A stretch of DNA of 64,000 nt from Herbaspirillum autotrophicum (GCF_001189915.1 NZ_LFLS01000034.1:1-64000), one strand, 5' to 3'; positions 35,329 to 44,474 are shown, numbered from the stretch's first letter. Notes: generated from the letters alone by a model not told the origin. Made by a program: numbers and translations.

Positions 35329-35470
35329 TTTAACTGGACGAAAGATAATTTCGTTCGGGCAATATCAAAAAATCAACGTGGAATGCCTGTTACAGAAAGG
35401 CATCGTAGCGTAGAAGTTACGACGCAGTGCCCTGTCAACGCACGCGACTCGAGAAAAGACGAGGCTATAT

Positions 35471-36220
35471 ATGCATTACAACTGGAACTGGGGCATCTTC
35501 TGGGAGCAATCTCCGGACGGCATCCCCTACATCGATACGCTGCTGATCGGTCTCAAATGGACCCTCGCCACGGCAATATCGGCCTGGATCATGGCGCTGA
35601 TCCTCGGCACCATCGTCGGTACCATCCGTACTACCCAAAAACCATGGGCAGTTACCATCGCCAACGGCTATGTCGAACTGTTCCGTAATATTCCGCTGCT
35701 GGTGCAGATGTTTCTCTGGTATTTCGTCATGCCGGAGCTGGTCCCTGCCGGTATCGGCAACTGGCTCAAGGCGTTGCCGAATGCTTCGTTCATCACGGCA
35801 TTTCTGGCGCTCGGTTTCTTTACTTCGGCGCGGGTCGCGGTGCAAGTATCGACCGGTATCAACGCCTTGCCGCGCGGTCAGCGCAATGCCGGCTCGGCGC
35901 TTGGACTGACACCGGTGCAGACCTATCGCTACGTACTGTTGCCGATGGCGTTCCGTATCATCATTCCGTCGCTCACCAACGAGTTTGCAGCGATCATCAA
36001 GAACAGCTCGGTGGCGTTGACCATCGGCCTGGTCGAGCTGACTGCGGCGACTTACTCGATGCGTGAATTCACGTTCCAGACGTTCGAGGCGCTGACCGGC
36101 GCCACCATCATCTACATTGTCATTTCCGTGATTGCGCTGCTGGCAGCGCGGATTCTGGAAAAAGTGACTGCCGTTCCCGGCTACATCACGACTGGCAGCT
36201 CCAGTACGGGAGGACACTAA
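35471..36220 (+). CDS. gltJ: Glutamate/aspartate ABC transporter permease GltJ
   Basis: A 249-residue inner-membrane permease with GltJ features: the N-terminus MHYNWNWGIFWEQSPDG, a HisM/Q-type EAA loop (ALGLTPVQTYRYVLLPMA) and about five membrane helices. GAGG lies 7 bases before the ATG. It is followed by gltK after 3 bp. A 200-bp gap after gltI includes a terminator, and a promoter of its own in that gap is possible. Confidence 0.94.
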   Translation: MHYNWNWGIFWEQSPDGIPYIDTLLIGLKWTLATAISAWIMALILGTIVGTIRTTQKPWAVTIANGYVELFRNIPLLVQMFLWYFVMPELVPAGIGNWLKALPNASFITAFLALGFFTSARVAVQVSTGINALPRGQRNAGSALGLTPVQTYRYVLLPMAFRIIIPSLTNEFAAIIKNSSVALTIGLVELTAATYSMREFTFQTFEALTGATIIYIVISVIALLAARILEKVTAVPGYITTGSSSTGGH

Positions 36221-36223
36221 ATC

Positions 36224-36919
36224 ATGTTTTCAAATTTCGATTTCAACGTTATCGAGCGGTCCTGGTACTACCTGTTCACGACCGGTCTGAAGTTCACCAT
36301 GGTGCTGACGTTTTCGGCCATGGCCGGCGGCATCATCATCGGTACCCTGCTGGCGATGATGCGTCTGTCGAGCAACAAGACGATGGCGTTCGTTGCGACG
36401 ACTTACGTCAATCTGATCCGTTCGATTCCACTGGTGCTGGTGATTTTCTGGTTCTACTTCCTGGTGCCGTACATCGGTGCCTGGATCATTGGCGCCAGCG
36501 AGCCGATTCAGGTCGGTGCATTCCAGTCGGCGCTGATTACCTTCATTTTGTTTGAAGCGGCGTATTACTGCGAAATCATGCGCTCGGGAATTCAATCGAT
36601 TCCGCGTGGTCAGGTTTTTGCGGGCTATGCCATCGGCATGAATTACTGGCAGATGATGGGTAACGTGGTGCTCCCGCAGGCGTTCCGCAACATGACGCCA
36701 ATCCTGCTGACGCAAACGATTGTGCTGTTTCAGGACGTGTCGCTGGTCTATGTGCTCGGCTCGGTGCCGGACTTTGTGACCAGCGCATCGAAAATTGCCC
36801 AGCGCGACGGCCGTCTGGTGGAAATGTATCTGTTCGTGGCAGTGGTCTACTTTGTTCTCAGTTTCGCCTTGTCGCAACTGGTCAAACGCTTCCAGCACCG
36901 CATCGCCATTATTCGCTAA
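36224..36919 (+). CDS. gltK: Glutamate/aspartate ABC transporter permease GltK
   Basis: A 231-residue permease, the partner of GltJ, with N-terminus MFSNFDFNVIERSWYYLF and the EAA-loop region (AIGMNYWQMMGNVVLPQAF). A GGAGG ribosome binding site overlaps the end of gltJ. Together they form the membrane channel of the glutamate/aspartate importer. Confidence 0.94.
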   Translation: MFSNFDFNVIERSWYYLFTTGLKFTMVLTFSAMAGGIIIGTLLAMMRLSSNKTMAFVATTYVNLIRSIPLVLVIFWFYFLVPYIGAWIIGASEPIQVGAFQSALITFILFEAAYYCEIMRSGIQSIPRGQVFAGYAIGMNYWQMMGNVVLPQAFRNMTPILLTQTIVLFQDVSLVYVLGSVPDFVTSASKIAQRDGRLVEMYLFVAVVYFVLSFALSQLVKRFQHRIAIIR

Positions 36920-36973
36920 CCGACTCAGTGCGCCGGCGGCGCATATACCGAACTCAGGAATCAGGAGAAATAA

Positions 36974-37699
36974 ATGATTGAACTCAACAACGTCAGCAAA
37001 TGGTACGGCAGCTTTCAAGTCTTGACCGATTGCACCACCAGTGTCGCCAAGGGCGACGTGGTGGTGGTGTGCGGTCCGTCCGGTTCGGGCAAATCGACCT
37101 TGATCAAGACCGTCAATGGTCTGGAGCCATTCCAGAAGGGCAACATCACGGTTGATGGCATTTCGGTCGGTGATCCGAAAACCAATCTGTCGAAACTGCG
37201 CGCGCGCATCGGCATGGTGTTTCAGAACTTTGAGCTGTTCCCGCATTTGTCGATTCGTGAAAACCTGACCATCGGTCAGGTCAAGGTGCTCGGTCGCAGC
37301 GTCGACGAAGCCACCGAAAAGGGCTTGAAGTATCTGGATCGCGTCGGCCTGATTGCACAAAAAGACAAGTTCCCGGGGCAGTTGTCGGGTGGTCAGCAAC
37401 AGCGCGTGGCGATTGCCCGTGCGTTGTCGATGGATCCGATTGCAATGCTGTTCGATGAGCCGACCTCGGCGCTCGATCCGGAAATGATCAACGAAGTGCT
37501 GGACGTGATGGTAGGTCTGGCGCAGGAAGGCATGACCATGATGGTCGTGACGCATGAAATGGGATTCGCCAAGAAAGTGGCAAATCGCGTGGTATTCATG
37601 GACAAGGGGCTGGTGGTTGAAGATTGCCAGAAAGATGCTTTCTTTGATTCGCCGCGCTCTGACCGCGCCCGCGATTTCCTGGCCAAGATCATTCACTGA
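36974..37699 (+). CDS. gltL: Glutamate/aspartate ABC transporter ATPase GltL
   Basis: A 241-residue ATPase with Walker A GPSGSGKST, signature LSGGQQQR and Walker B plus DEPTSALDPE. Length and sequence match GltL. An AGGAG site precedes the ATG, and a strong terminator 23 bp after the stop closes the operon. Confidence 0.95.
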   Translation: MIELNNVSKWYGSFQVLTDCTTSVAKGDVVVVCGPSGSGKSTLIKTVNGLEPFQKGNITVDGISVGDPKTNLSKLRARIGMVFQNFELFPHLSIRENLTIGQVKVLGRSVDEATEKGLKYLDRVGLIAQKDKFPGQLSGGQQQRVAIARALSMDPIAMLFDEPTSALDPEMINEVLDVMVGLAQEGMTMMVVTHEMGFAKKVANRVVFMDKGLVVEDCQKDAFFDSPRSDRARDFLAKIIH

Positions 37700-37721
37700 T
37701 CGCCCGTATCGCGCTGTACCC

Positions 37722-37753
37722 AAAGCCGCTTCGATGCCTGTCGAAGCGGCTTT
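37722..37753 (+). terminator. Rho-independent terminator of gltIJKL
   Basis: A perfect 13-bp stem (37722-37734 with 37741-37753) with a 6-base loop and a T-run. Confidence 0.9.
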
Positions 37754-37876
37754 TTTCATGGTCGCAGCGGCAGCCGCAGCAATCAGTATCTGCCGCTGCG
37801 GTAAAATGACGGGCTTGAGGTTTTGATTCGCCAGCCGCATGGCGCTGGCGCAGACGCATTGAGGAAGAGAAGAGTA

Positions 37877-38911
37877 ATGACTGACGTATTGACGATAACC
37901 CGGCCGGATGACTGGCATTTGCATTTGCGCGACGGCGCTACCCTCAACAGCGTTTTGCCGCATACGGCGAAGCAGTTTGCGCGGGCCATCATCATGCCCA
38001 ATCTGAAGCCGCCGGTCACTACCACGGCGCAGGCTGCCGCATATCGCGATCGCATTCTGGCAGCACTGCCGGCGGGCATGAACTTCGAACCGCTGATGGT
38101 GCTGTACCTGACCAACAATACACCGCCGGAGGAAATCCGCCGCGCCAAAGACAGCGGTTTCGTGCATGCCGTCAAACTGTATCCGGCGGGCGCCACTACC
38201 AATTCCGATGCCGGTGTCACCGATCTGACCAAGTGCTACAAAACGCTGGAAACGCTGCAGGAAGTCGGTATGCCATTTCTGGTGCATGGCGAAGTCACTG
38301 ATCCGGCCATCGATATTTTCGATCGCGAAGCCGTCTTCATCGACCGCGTGATGTTGCCGTTGCGTCGCGATATGCCGGAATTGAAAGTGGTGTTCGAACA
38401 TATCACGACCAGGGATGCCGCCGATTACGTGATGGCCGACACCGGTCCGACTGCCGCCACCATTACTGCGCATCACTTGCTGTACAACCGCAATGAAATT
38501 TTCAAGGGCGGTATTCGTCCGCATTATTACTGTCTGCCGGTGCTCAAGCGTGAGACGCATCGCCAGGCGCTGATCGCGGCGGCGATTTCCGGCAGCAACA
38601 AATTTTTCCTTGGTACCGATTCGGCGCCGCATCCCAAGGGACTCAAGGAGCACGCCTGCGGCTGTGCCGGTTGCTACACCGCGCTGCACGCGCTGGAGCT
38701 GTATGCCGAAGCATTCGATCAGGCTGATGCACTGGATCGCCTGGAAGCGTTCGCCAGTTTCAATGGTCCGGATTTCTACAACTTGCCGCGCAATCAGGGC
38801 AGCGTTACCTTGCGTCGCGAAAGCTGGACCATTCCTGCTGAATTGCCGATGGGAGACTCGGTGGTGGTGCCGCTCAATGGCGGCGAAAGCATCAACTGGA
38901 AGCTGGTTTAA
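37877..38911 (+). CDS. pyrC: Dihydroorotase, class II
   Basis: A 345-residue zinc enzyme of pyrimidine synthesis that closes carbamoyl-aspartate to dihydroorotate. The metal-binding [10 protein letters not shown], the carboxylated Lys in [11 protein letters not shown], the HGE motif and the DSAPH region near the C-terminus are all present, as in E. coli PyrC. I use the ATG at 37877 (AGGAAGAGA upstream) rather than 37823. The coq7 gene follows after 35 bp. Confidence 0.95.
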   Translation: MTDVLTITRPDDWHLHLRDGATLNSVLPHTAKQFARAIIMPNLKPPVTTTAQAAAYRDRILAALPAGMNFEPLMVLYLTNNTPPEEIRRAKDSGFVHAVKLYPAGATTNSDAGVTDLTKCYKTLETLQEVGMPFLVHGEVTDPAIDIFDREAVFIDRVMLPLRRDMPELKVVFEHITTRDAADYVMADTGPTAATITAHHLLYNRNEIFKGGIRPHYYCLPVLKRETHRQALIAAAISGSNKFFLGTDSAPHPKGLKEHACGCAGCYTALHALELYAEAFDQADALDRLEAFASFNGPDFYNLPRNQGSVTLRRESWTIPAELPMGDSVVVPLNGGESINWKLV

Positions 38912-38946
38912 GTGTGTGAAGTGAAATGAAAGGCGAGTGATTGCAT

Positions 38947-39573
38947 ATGCATTTTCTGGATAAGGTGATTGCTGATGTCGACAAGGCGCTGCGCGTCGTC
39001 AGTGGCGTGGTCACGTCTTCGCGTCCGAATCCGGCGGCGCTGGCCGGTGACGGTCTGCTCAATGATGCAGAGAAACGGCACAGTGCCGGGCTGATGCGGA
39101 TCAATCACGTCGGGGAAGTCTGTGCGCAGGCGTTGTACGACGCGCAAGGCCGTTTCACGCAATCGCAGCCGCTCAAGCAGCAATTTGTGCATGCCGGTCT
39201 GGAAGAGGAGGATCATCTGGCTTGGACTGCCGAGCGTTTGCGGGAACTGGGTTCGCGCACCAGCTTGCTCAATCCGCTGTGGTACGCCGGTTCTTATGTG
39301 CTCGGTACGATTGCGGCCAGAGCAGGGGATGCGCGCAATCTTGGCTTTGTCGCCGAAACCGAGCGTCAGGTTGAGCTGCACCTGACCAGTCATCTGGAAA
39401 AATTGCCGCCGCAGGATGCCCGGTCACGCGCGATTGTCGAACAAATGCGGGTGGACGAAGCCGAGCACGGTGCTGCTGCACGGGCACTCGGCGCGGTCGA
39501 GATGCCGGCGCCGGTGCGCGGAGCGATGAAAGCGATGTCAAAAGTCATGACAGCGGTCGCCTATTACCTGTAA
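38947..39573 (+). CDS. coq7: Ubiquinone biosynthesis demethoxyubiquinol hydroxylase, di-iron Coq7 type
   Basis: A 208-residue di-iron hydroxylase for the C6 step of ubiquinone synthesis. The helix bundle carries the iron ligands in RINHVGEVCAQ, LEEEDHLAW (ExxH), AETERQVELH and VDEAEHG (ExxH). Betaproteobacteria use Coq7 in place of or beside UbiF. An in-frame TTG at 38941 could add two residues, but the AGGCGAG site fits the ATG at 38947 better. It follows pyrC closely. Confidence 0.93.
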   Translation: MHFLDKVIADVDKALRVVSGVVTSSRPNPAALAGDGLLNDAEKRHSAGLMRINHVGEVCAQALYDAQGRFTQSQPLKQQFVHAGLEEEDHLAWTAERLRELGSRTSLLNPLWYAGSYVLGTIAARAGDARNLGFVAETERQVELHLTSHLEKLPPQDARSRAIVEQMRVDEAEHGAAARALGAVEMPAPVRGAMKAMSKVMTAVAYYL

Positions 39574-39586
39574 GTAAACCTCGGAA

Positions 39587-39606
39587 TGATCCGGGCTGCC
39601 GGATCA
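39587..39606. other. Hairpin between convergent coq7 and OsmC genes
   Basis: A perfect 8-bp inverted repeat (TGATCCGG with CCGGATCA) with a 4-base loop and no T-tract. It may stabilise transcript ends. Confidence 0.5.
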
Positions 39607-39621
39607 CCCGGCTGCCATGGT

Positions 39622-40068
39622 TTATTGCTGTGGTGCCGGCTCGGTCAGGTCTTCGATGATTTCGAAAGAGTGAGTCAGTTCGGCCGATTTTTCCAGCATG
39701 ATGGATGCCGAGCAATATTTATCATGTGACAACTTGATCGCGCGTTCCACCACGTTTGGCTTCAGGTTGCGGCCGCGGACGGTGAAGTGGAAGTGGATCT
39801 TGGTGAAAATCTTGGGATCCTGTTCAGCGCGCTCGGACTTCAGTGTTACCTCGCAGCCCCGGACGTCCTGTCCGCTCTTGCGCAAAATAACCACGACATC
39901 ATAAGCAGTGCAGCCGCCGGTGCCAAGCAGTACGACTTCCATCGGACGCGGCGCCAGATTGCGGCCACCGCCATCAGGTGCGCCATCCATCGCCACTACG
40001 TGACCAGAGCCTGTTTCTGCCAGGAAAGTCATGCCGGACAAGCCGGTCCAGCGTACTGTGCATTCCAT
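39622..40068 (-). CDS. OsmC family protein, YhfA-like
   Basis: A 148-residue OsmC/Ohr-superfamily protein. The two redox Cys are Cys53 (GGCTAYDV) and Cys72 (RGCEV), as in peroxide-reducing members; the N-terminal RPMEVVLLGTGGCT pattern fits the YhfA branch, whose substrate is unclear. It is cytoplasmic. It is convergent with coq7, and an AT-rich intergenic region lies upstream. Confidence 0.9.
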   Translation of the reverse strand: MECTVRWTGLSGMTFLAETGSGHVVAMDGAPDGGGRNLAPRPMEVVLLGTGGCTAYDVVVILRKSGQDVRGCEVTLKSERAEQDPKIFTKIHFHFTVRGRNLKPNVVERAIKLSHDKYCSASIMLEKSAELTHSFEIIEDLTEPAPQQ

Positions 40069-40312
40069 TTGCGTTCTCGTTTTGATAATTGGGAAATCGG
40101 TATTGTAGCTTTTCTCGTCAAGGGCGTTTTATCGGTGTGGAGTTTTTGCAATCGATAAATTTCTGGTTATATTGCGAAGCAATAATATTTCTATTTGGAA
40201 TTTATTTTGGTTTGGAGTCTTTCACATCAATACTGGCGTGGTCTCGTTGTATGAGCAGATAGTTCGAGTGTTGCGAATTTGGAAATTGTTTCAATTTTTT
40301 GATAAAGCTACC
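40069..40312. other. AT-rich intergenic region, no gene
   Basis: This stretch between the OsmC gene and the small RNA candidate is clearly more AT-rich than its surroundings. It contains a short palindrome ATTGC-GAA-GCAAT (40171-40183) and several T-runs. I see no coding frame. Confidence 0.5.
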
Positions 40313-40341
40313 TTGCGATGCACAAATTGATTTGCTATATT
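40313..40341 (+). promoter_or_regulatory. Candidate sigma-70 promoter of the small RNA
   Basis: TTGCGA (40313-40318) and TATATT (40336-40341) with a 17-bp spacer. Predicted start near 40348. It points toward a rho-independent terminator about 100 bp downstream with no coding frame between. Confidence 0.55.
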
Positions 40342-40347
40342 GAAATC

Positions 40348-40446
40348 ACTGACCGGCCAGCGCACTGCGCGACAGTCAACCAGTGTCTCCTCCACCCTCC
40401 TCTCAGGTGTGGATTCAACCCGAAACCATGTTTCGGGTTTTTTTTG
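40348..40446 (+). ncRNA. Candidate small regulatory RNA with anti-Shine-Dalgarno loop
   Basis: A sigma-70-like promoter and an intrinsic terminator frame about 100 nt without a credible reading frame. Inside, TCCAC (40391-40395) can pair with GTGGA (40409-40413), which leaves the 13-base loop 40396-40408 exposed, and this begins CCTCCTCT, complementary to the Shine-Dalgarno consensus AGGAGG. A CU-rich stretch of 18 bases (40387-40404) covers the site. A small GCGC-ACT-GCGC hairpin lies nearer the 5' end. Rhizobial small RNAs with such anti-SD loops repress translation of many mRNAs. Here both the expression and the function are predictions. Confidence 0.5.
40417..40439 (+). terminator. Rho-independent terminator of the small RNA candidate
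   Basis: A perfect 9-bp stem (AACCCGAAA with TTTCGGGTT), loop CCATG, then eight T in total. No plus-strand gene lies upstream for about 770 bp, so the terminator needs some other transcript to end. Confidence 0.9.
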
Positions 40447-40541
40447 TCCGTTTTCCCACAGCCGCCGGAGGCAGTGCGCCCGGGAATGTCGTCAATTGAC
40501 CGCGGATATGCCGGCAAAGCCAGCCCCGGCCAAGAAAGTCT

Positions 40542-40571
40542 TTGACGCTAAGTCATTGAAAAGGCTATAAT
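40542..40571 (+). promoter_or_regulatory. Strong sigma-70 promoter of rplM-rpsI
   Basis: TTGACG (40542-40547) and a perfect TATAAT (40566-40571) with an 18-bp spacer. The predicted start near 40578 gives a leader of about 125 nt before rplM, long enough for autogenous control by L13 as known in E. coli, though I cannot identify a conserved structure. Confidence 0.8.
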
Positions 40572-40702
40572 TCTCGGCTTTCCGTGCGCTCTGGAAAGAT
40601 AACAAGGATGAGTCTGCAAACGCGGGGTGGCAATTTCGCCCTGGCACCAAGTTTGTGGAACCGCCAATTTGAGCGTTTATTTATTTACATTAGGAAGTCA
40701 AC

Positions 40703-41131
40703 ATGAAAACCTTTTCCGCTAAAGCCCATGAGGTAAAGCGCGAGTGGTTCGTGATTGACGCGACGGACAAAGTCCTCGGACGTGTTGCCAGCGAAGTGGC
40801 ACTCCGACTGCGCGGCAAACACAAACCGGAATTTACTCCGCACGTCGACACCGGCGATTTCATCGTCGTGATCAATGCGGGCAAGTTGCGCGTCACAGGT
40901 ACCAAAGCTACTGAAAAGACATACTATCGTCACAGCGGCTATCCAGGCGGCATCTACGAAACCAATTTCCTGAAAATGCAACAGCGTTTTCCAGGTCGCG
41001 CGCTGGAAAAAGCGGTCAAGGGCATGCTGCCTAAGGGCCCGCTCGGCTACGCGATGATCAAGAAGCTGAAAGTGTACGCAGATGGTCAACATCCGCACGC
41101 AGCTCAGCAACCTAAAGCACTCGAACTCTAA
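40703..41131 (+). CDS. rplM: Ribosomal protein L13
   Basis: The 142-residue 50S protein L13 is complete: [16 protein letters not shown] at the N-terminus, [18 protein letters not shown], and [13 protein letters not shown] in the C-terminal half. AGGAAG lies upstream of the ATG. It forms the usual operon with rpsI, 9 bp downstream, behind a strong promoter. Confidence 0.98.
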   Translation: MKTFSAKAHEVKREWFVIDATDKVLGRVASEVALRLRGKHKPEFTPHVDTGDFIVVINAGKLRVTGTKATEKTYYRHSGYPGGIYETNFLKMQQRFPGRALEKAVKGMLPKGPLGYAMIKKLKVYADGQHPHAAQQPKALEL

Positions 41132-41140
41132 GGAACAGAC

Positions 41141-41533
41141 ATGATCGGTAACTACAATTACGGAACCGGCCGTCGCAAGAGTGCAGTGGCTCGTGTGTTC
41201 ATCAAAACCGGTTCGGGCAAGATTGTCGTCAACGGCAAGCCGGCAAATGAATATTTTTCGCGCGAAACAGGCCTGATGGTCATTCGCCAGCCGCTGGAAC
41301 TGACAAACAACGTCGAGCGTTTTGACATCATGGTCAATGTGCATGGCGGTGGCGAGTCGGGCCAGGCAGGTGCTGTTCGTCACGGCATCACACGCGCTCT
41401 GATCGACTACGATGCAACACTGAAGCCGGAACTGTCCAAGGCAGGTTTCGTTACTCGTGATGCTCGCGAAGTGGAACGTAAAAAAGTTGGTTTGCGCAAG
41501 GCACGTCGCGCAAAACAATTCTCCAAGCGCTAG
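41141..41533 (+). CDS. rpsI: Ribosomal protein S9
   Basis: The 130-residue 30S protein S9, with [15 protein letters not shown] near the start, [19 protein letters not shown] in the middle and the C-terminal [17 protein letters not shown] that reaches the decoding P site. AAGGAA precedes the ATG. It is the last gene before a terminator. Confidence 0.98.
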   Translation: MIGNYNYGTGRRKSAVARVFIKTGSGKIVVNGKPANEYFSRETGLMVIRQPLELTNNVERFDIMVNVHGGGESGQAGAVRHGITRALIDYDATLKPELSKAGFVTRDAREVERKKVGLRKARRAKQFSKR

Positions 41534-41567
41534 GATTTATCCCGACGCGTGCGTTTTCAGCACATCG

Positions 41568-41599
41568 AAAAGCCGCCGGCATTGCGCTTGGCGGCTTTT
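41568..41599 (+). terminator. Rho-independent terminator of rplM-rpsI
   Basis: A 10-bp stem (AAAAGCCGCC with GGCGGCTTTT) and 12-base loop, followed by more T. Confidence 0.88.
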
Positions 41600-41773
41600 T
41601 TTTGGTGCGCGCAGTATGGCGTCGGCAGCAGCTGCGCATTTCATATATTGTGGCGGGTCCGGTCCGAAGAAATGTCAGGGCGACAATGAATGTCGCCGCA
41701 GCATGCCGAGGGTAACGTGGCAGCAATATTCTCCTGTTAAAATAAATTGCAATTGAACCAGCAAGGAACAGAC

Positions 41774-42811
41774 ATGATCAAGGTAGGCATCGTCGGCGGT
41801 ACCGGATATACAGGCGTGGAGTTGCTGCGCATATTGGCAACGCACCCGCAGGTGCAATTGCAGGCAGTCACTTCACGCAAGGAAGATGGCATGCCGGTGG
41901 CTGAGATGTATCCCTCATTGCGCGGCCGTGTCGATATCGCTTTTTCTGCACCGGAAAAAGCCCGTCTGACGGATTGCGATGTGGTCTTCTTTGCGACGCC
42001 GCATGGTGTCGCCATGGCGCAGGCGCCAGAGTTGCTGGCAGCCGGTGTCAAAGTGATCGATCTGGCGGCGGATTTCCGTTTGCAGGATACGGCGGTGTTC
42101 GAGAAGTGGTACAAGATGCCGCACAGCTGCCCTGAGTTGCTCAAGGAAGCAGCTTACGGTCTGGTCGAACTCAACCGTGACGCGATCAAGAAGGCGCGGC
42201 TGGTAGGTAACCCCGGTTGTTATCCGACGACCATGCAACTGGGACTGGCGCCGTTGCTCAAGGCCGGCGTGATTGATGCCTCGCACATCATCGCCGATTG
42301 CAAGTCGGGTGTTTCCGGTGCCGGTCGCAAGGCGGAAGTGGCGATGCTGTTTTCCGAAGCGTCCGATAACTTCAAGGCGTATGGCGTGTCGGGTCACCGC
42401 CACTCGCCGGAAACGCTGGAGCAATTGTCGAAGCTGACATCGGACAAGCTGGGTTTGCTGTTTACGCCGCATCTGGTGCCCATGATTCGCGGCATGCATT
42501 CAACGCTGTATGCGCGTCTGAATCGCGAAGTGGACAACGTTACGCTGCAAGCGCTGTTTGAAGATGCTTACAAAAATGAACCGTTTGTTGACGTGATGCC
42601 GTTCGGCTCGCATCCGGAAACACGCAGTACGCGTTCTTCCAACATGTTGCGGATTGCGGTGCATCGTCCCGGTGATGGCGATACGGTAGTGGTGCTGGTG
42701 GTGCAGGACAATCTGGTTAAGGGCGCATCAGGTCAGGCGGTGCAATGCATGAACCTGATGTTCGGTCTGGATGAAACGACCGGTCTGCAGCACGTACCTG
42801 TGTTGCCGTGA
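41774..42811 (+). CDS. argC: N-acetyl-gamma-glutamyl-phosphate reductase
   Basis: A 345-residue NADPH enzyme of arginine synthesis. The nucleotide loop [16 protein letters not shown] and the active-site Cys in GNPGCYPT are clear, with the C-terminal HLVPMIRGM and catalytic His region. I use the ATG at 41774 (AAGGAACAG upstream) rather than 41747. Its stop overlaps the GTG of the next gene (GTGA), so translation is coupled. Confidence 0.96.
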   Translation: MIKVGIVGGTGYTGVELLRILATHPQVQLQAVTSRKEDGMPVAEMYPSLRGRVDIAFSAPEKARLTDCDVVFFATPHGVAMAQAPELLAAGVKVIDLAADFRLQDTAVFEKWYKMPHSCPELLKEAAYGLVELNRDAIKKARLVGNPGCYPTTMQLGLAPLLKAGVIDASHIIADCKSGVSGAGRKAEVAMLFSEASDNFKAYGVSGHRHSPETLEQLSKLTSDKLGLLFTPHLVPMIRGMHSTLYARLNREVDNVTLQALFEDAYKNEPFVDVMPFGSHPETRSTRSSNMLRIAVHRPGDGDTVVVLVVQDNLVKGASGQAVQCMNLMFGLDETTGLQHVPVLP

Positions 42812-43539
42812 AGTTCAAACTATGGGTGCGGCGCATGTCGATTTCTGCGCCGAAAATGACCATCAAACGTCATTTGCCTTGGCCGCTCAGGGCTGTGTTC
42901 CTGGCGGTCGTTGTCGGTTTGGGCGGGGCCATTGCCATGTGGGCATACGATCTCGGGCGTAATTTCGCCGGTCTCAATCCGAGCGGCATGAAAGATCAGG
43001 TGGCGACCCTCAGCGAGCAAGTCAGGAAGCTGGGCGCCGAGCGTGATCAGTTGTCCTCCTCGGCCAATGCGGCCGAAAGCCAGCTCAACATCGAGCGTTC
43101 GGCGCAGACGCAACTGGCCGGACAAATCAAGGCGCTGGAAACGGAAAATGCCAAACTGAAAGAGGATCTTGCCTTTTTTGAAAGTTTGTTGCCTACCAAT
43201 ATCGGTGTGCAAGGCATTACCATCCAGCGGCTGAAGGCGGAAATCATTGCGCCGAACCAATTGCGTTACAGATTGCTCGTGATTCAAGGGGAGAAGGGCG
43301 CGCGTGAGTTCACCGGTAATTTACAGTTGAGCGTAACGGTGTTGCAGGCGGGCAAAAGTGCTATTATCAATTTCCCCGAGCAGAATGCAGCAGATTTGGC
43401 GCGTTACAAGCTCGCATTCAAATATTATCAGCGGGTGGAGGGGATCTTGACCCTGCCCGAGGGAGCAACCATCAAAGCGATTCAGGCGCGCGTATTGGAC
43501 CGAGGTCAGATGCGGACCCAGCAATCGGTGAATTTGTGA
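42808..43539 (+). CDS. Single-pass membrane protein with coiled coil (DUF6776-like), function unknown
   Basis: A 243-residue protein with a short cytoplasmic N-terminus, one membrane helix (about residues 27-47), a coiled coil (about 60-122, with Gln/Glu/Lys heptads) and a beta-rich C-terminal domain. It starts at GTG overlapping the argC stop; an ATG at 42835 is an alternative start. It precedes a bactofilin gene by 9 bp, an arrangement seen in other Burkholderiales, so it may be a membrane partner of the bactofilin. This is inference; I do not know the function. Confidence 0.82.
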   Translation: MKFKLWVRRMSISAPKMTIKRHLPWPLRAVFLAVVVGLGGAIAMWAYDLGRNFAGLNPSGMKDQVATLSEQVRKLGAERDQLSSSANAAESQLNIERSAQTQLAGQIKALETENAKLKEDLAFFESLLPTNIGVQGITIQRLKAEIIAPNQLRYRLLVIQGEKGAREFTGNLQLSVTVLQAGKSAIINFPEQNAADLARYKLAFKYYQRVEGILTLPEGATIKAIQARVLDRGQMRTQQSVNL

Positions 43540-43548
43540 GGTGAAATC

Positions 43549-43947
43549 ATGTTGGGACGCAAAAACAAAAGCACCATCGATAGCCTGATCGGCATTTCGA
43601 CCAATATCATCGGCGATGTCAACTTCAAGGGGGGCCTGCGCATAGACGGCCATATCAAGGGCAATATCAACGCTGAAGTCGGACAGCCAAGCGTGCTGGT
43701 CATTTCCGAGCATGCCAGGATCGTCGGTGAAGTGCGCGCGGCGCATCTGATTGTCAACGGTGAAATCATCGGCGACGTTCATTCGGCAGAGCTACTTGAA
43801 TTACAGCCGAAAGCCCGCATAACAGGAGATGTGTACTACAAAGCGCTGGAAATGCATGGCGGGGCACTGGTGTCAGGCAAACTCAGCCATGGCCAGAACG
43901 AAGAAGCCCCGGTGCTCAAGCTGGCCGCGTCAAGCGGCGATGCATGA
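43549..43947 (+). CDS. Bactofilin family cytoskeletal protein
   Basis: A 132-residue bactofilin: a compact beta-helix of short repeats (GDVNFKGGLRIDGHIKGNI, VGEVRAAHLIVNGEIIGDV, ARITGDVYYKALEMHGGA) with short flexible ends. Bactofilins polymerise without nucleotide and position cell-wall or morphogenetic proteins at the membrane. GAGG precedes the ATG. It lies between the coiled-coil membrane protein gene and erpA. Confidence 0.92.
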   Translation: MLGRKNKSTIDSLIGISTNIIGDVNFKGGLRIDGHIKGNINAEVGQPSVLVISEHARIVGEVRAAHLIVNGEIIGDVHSAELLELQPKARITGDVYYKALEMHGGALVSGKLSHGQNEEAPVLKLAASSGDA

Positions 43948-44000
43948 ATTTTCTGTAGCGCTTATAATGAAGTCATTGTTCGCCCATGCCGGAGCCCAAA

Positions 44001-44366
44001 ATGAATGCCATCGCAGAAATCCCAGTCAGCACTATCCCATCCCCGATCCTGTTCAGTGACAGCGCCGCAGCCAAAGTTGCGCAGCTGATCGAAGAGGAGG
44101 GCAATCCAGACCTGAAATTGCGGGTCTTCGTTCAGGGCGGCGGTTGCTCGGGTTTTCAATACGGTTTCACGTTTGATGAAATCGTCAACGAAGACGACAC
44201 CACCATGGACAAGAACGGCGTCCAGTTGCTGATCGATTCGATGAGCTATCAATATCTGGTTGGCGCGGAAATTGACTACAAGGACGACCTGGAAGGCGCG
44301 CAATTCGTGATCAAGAATCCGAATGCAACGACTACTTGCGGTTGCGGCTCTTCCTTCTCCGCGTAA
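44001..44366 (+). CDS. erpA: Iron-sulfur cluster insertion protein ErpA
   Basis: A 121-residue A-type carrier that delivers iron-sulfur clusters to target enzymes. The three cluster Cys are Cys49 ([11 protein letters not shown]), Cys113 and Cys115 (TTCGCGSSF). I chose the ATG at 44001, which has GGAG at a good distance; 43986 has no ribosome binding site. It is the last gene of the plus-strand run from argC and ends in a bidirectional terminator. Confidence 0.96.
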   Translation: MNAIAEIPVSTIPSPILFSDSAAAKVAQLIEEEGNPDLKLRVFVQGGGCSGFQYGFTFDEIVNEDDTTMDKNGVQLLIDSMSYQYLVGAEIDYKDDLEGAQFVIKNPNATTTCGCGSSFSA

Positions 44367-44406
44367 TACGGAAAGCAGGACAGCAACGCCGGCGTTGACC
44401 GGCAGC

Positions 44407-44440
44407 AATAAAAAAGGACGCATCTGCGTCCTTTTTTATT
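44407..44440. terminator. Bidirectional terminator between erpA and hemL
   Basis: A perfect 16-bp stem (44407-44422 with 44425-44440) with only TC between; in practice the inner pairs open to form a loop. A-run on one side and T-run on the other serve both directions. Confidence 0.93.
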
Positions 44441-44474
44441 GCCCGGTCCGGCCGCAGCCGGCCCGCCAGTCCCG

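Noticed and set aside
36230-38689. An 819-codon open frame on the minus strand
   Set aside because: It is antisense to gltK, gltL and pyrC, all intact and recognisable. The translation is rich in His, Arg and Gln with no domain, as expected from the codon bias of the real genes.
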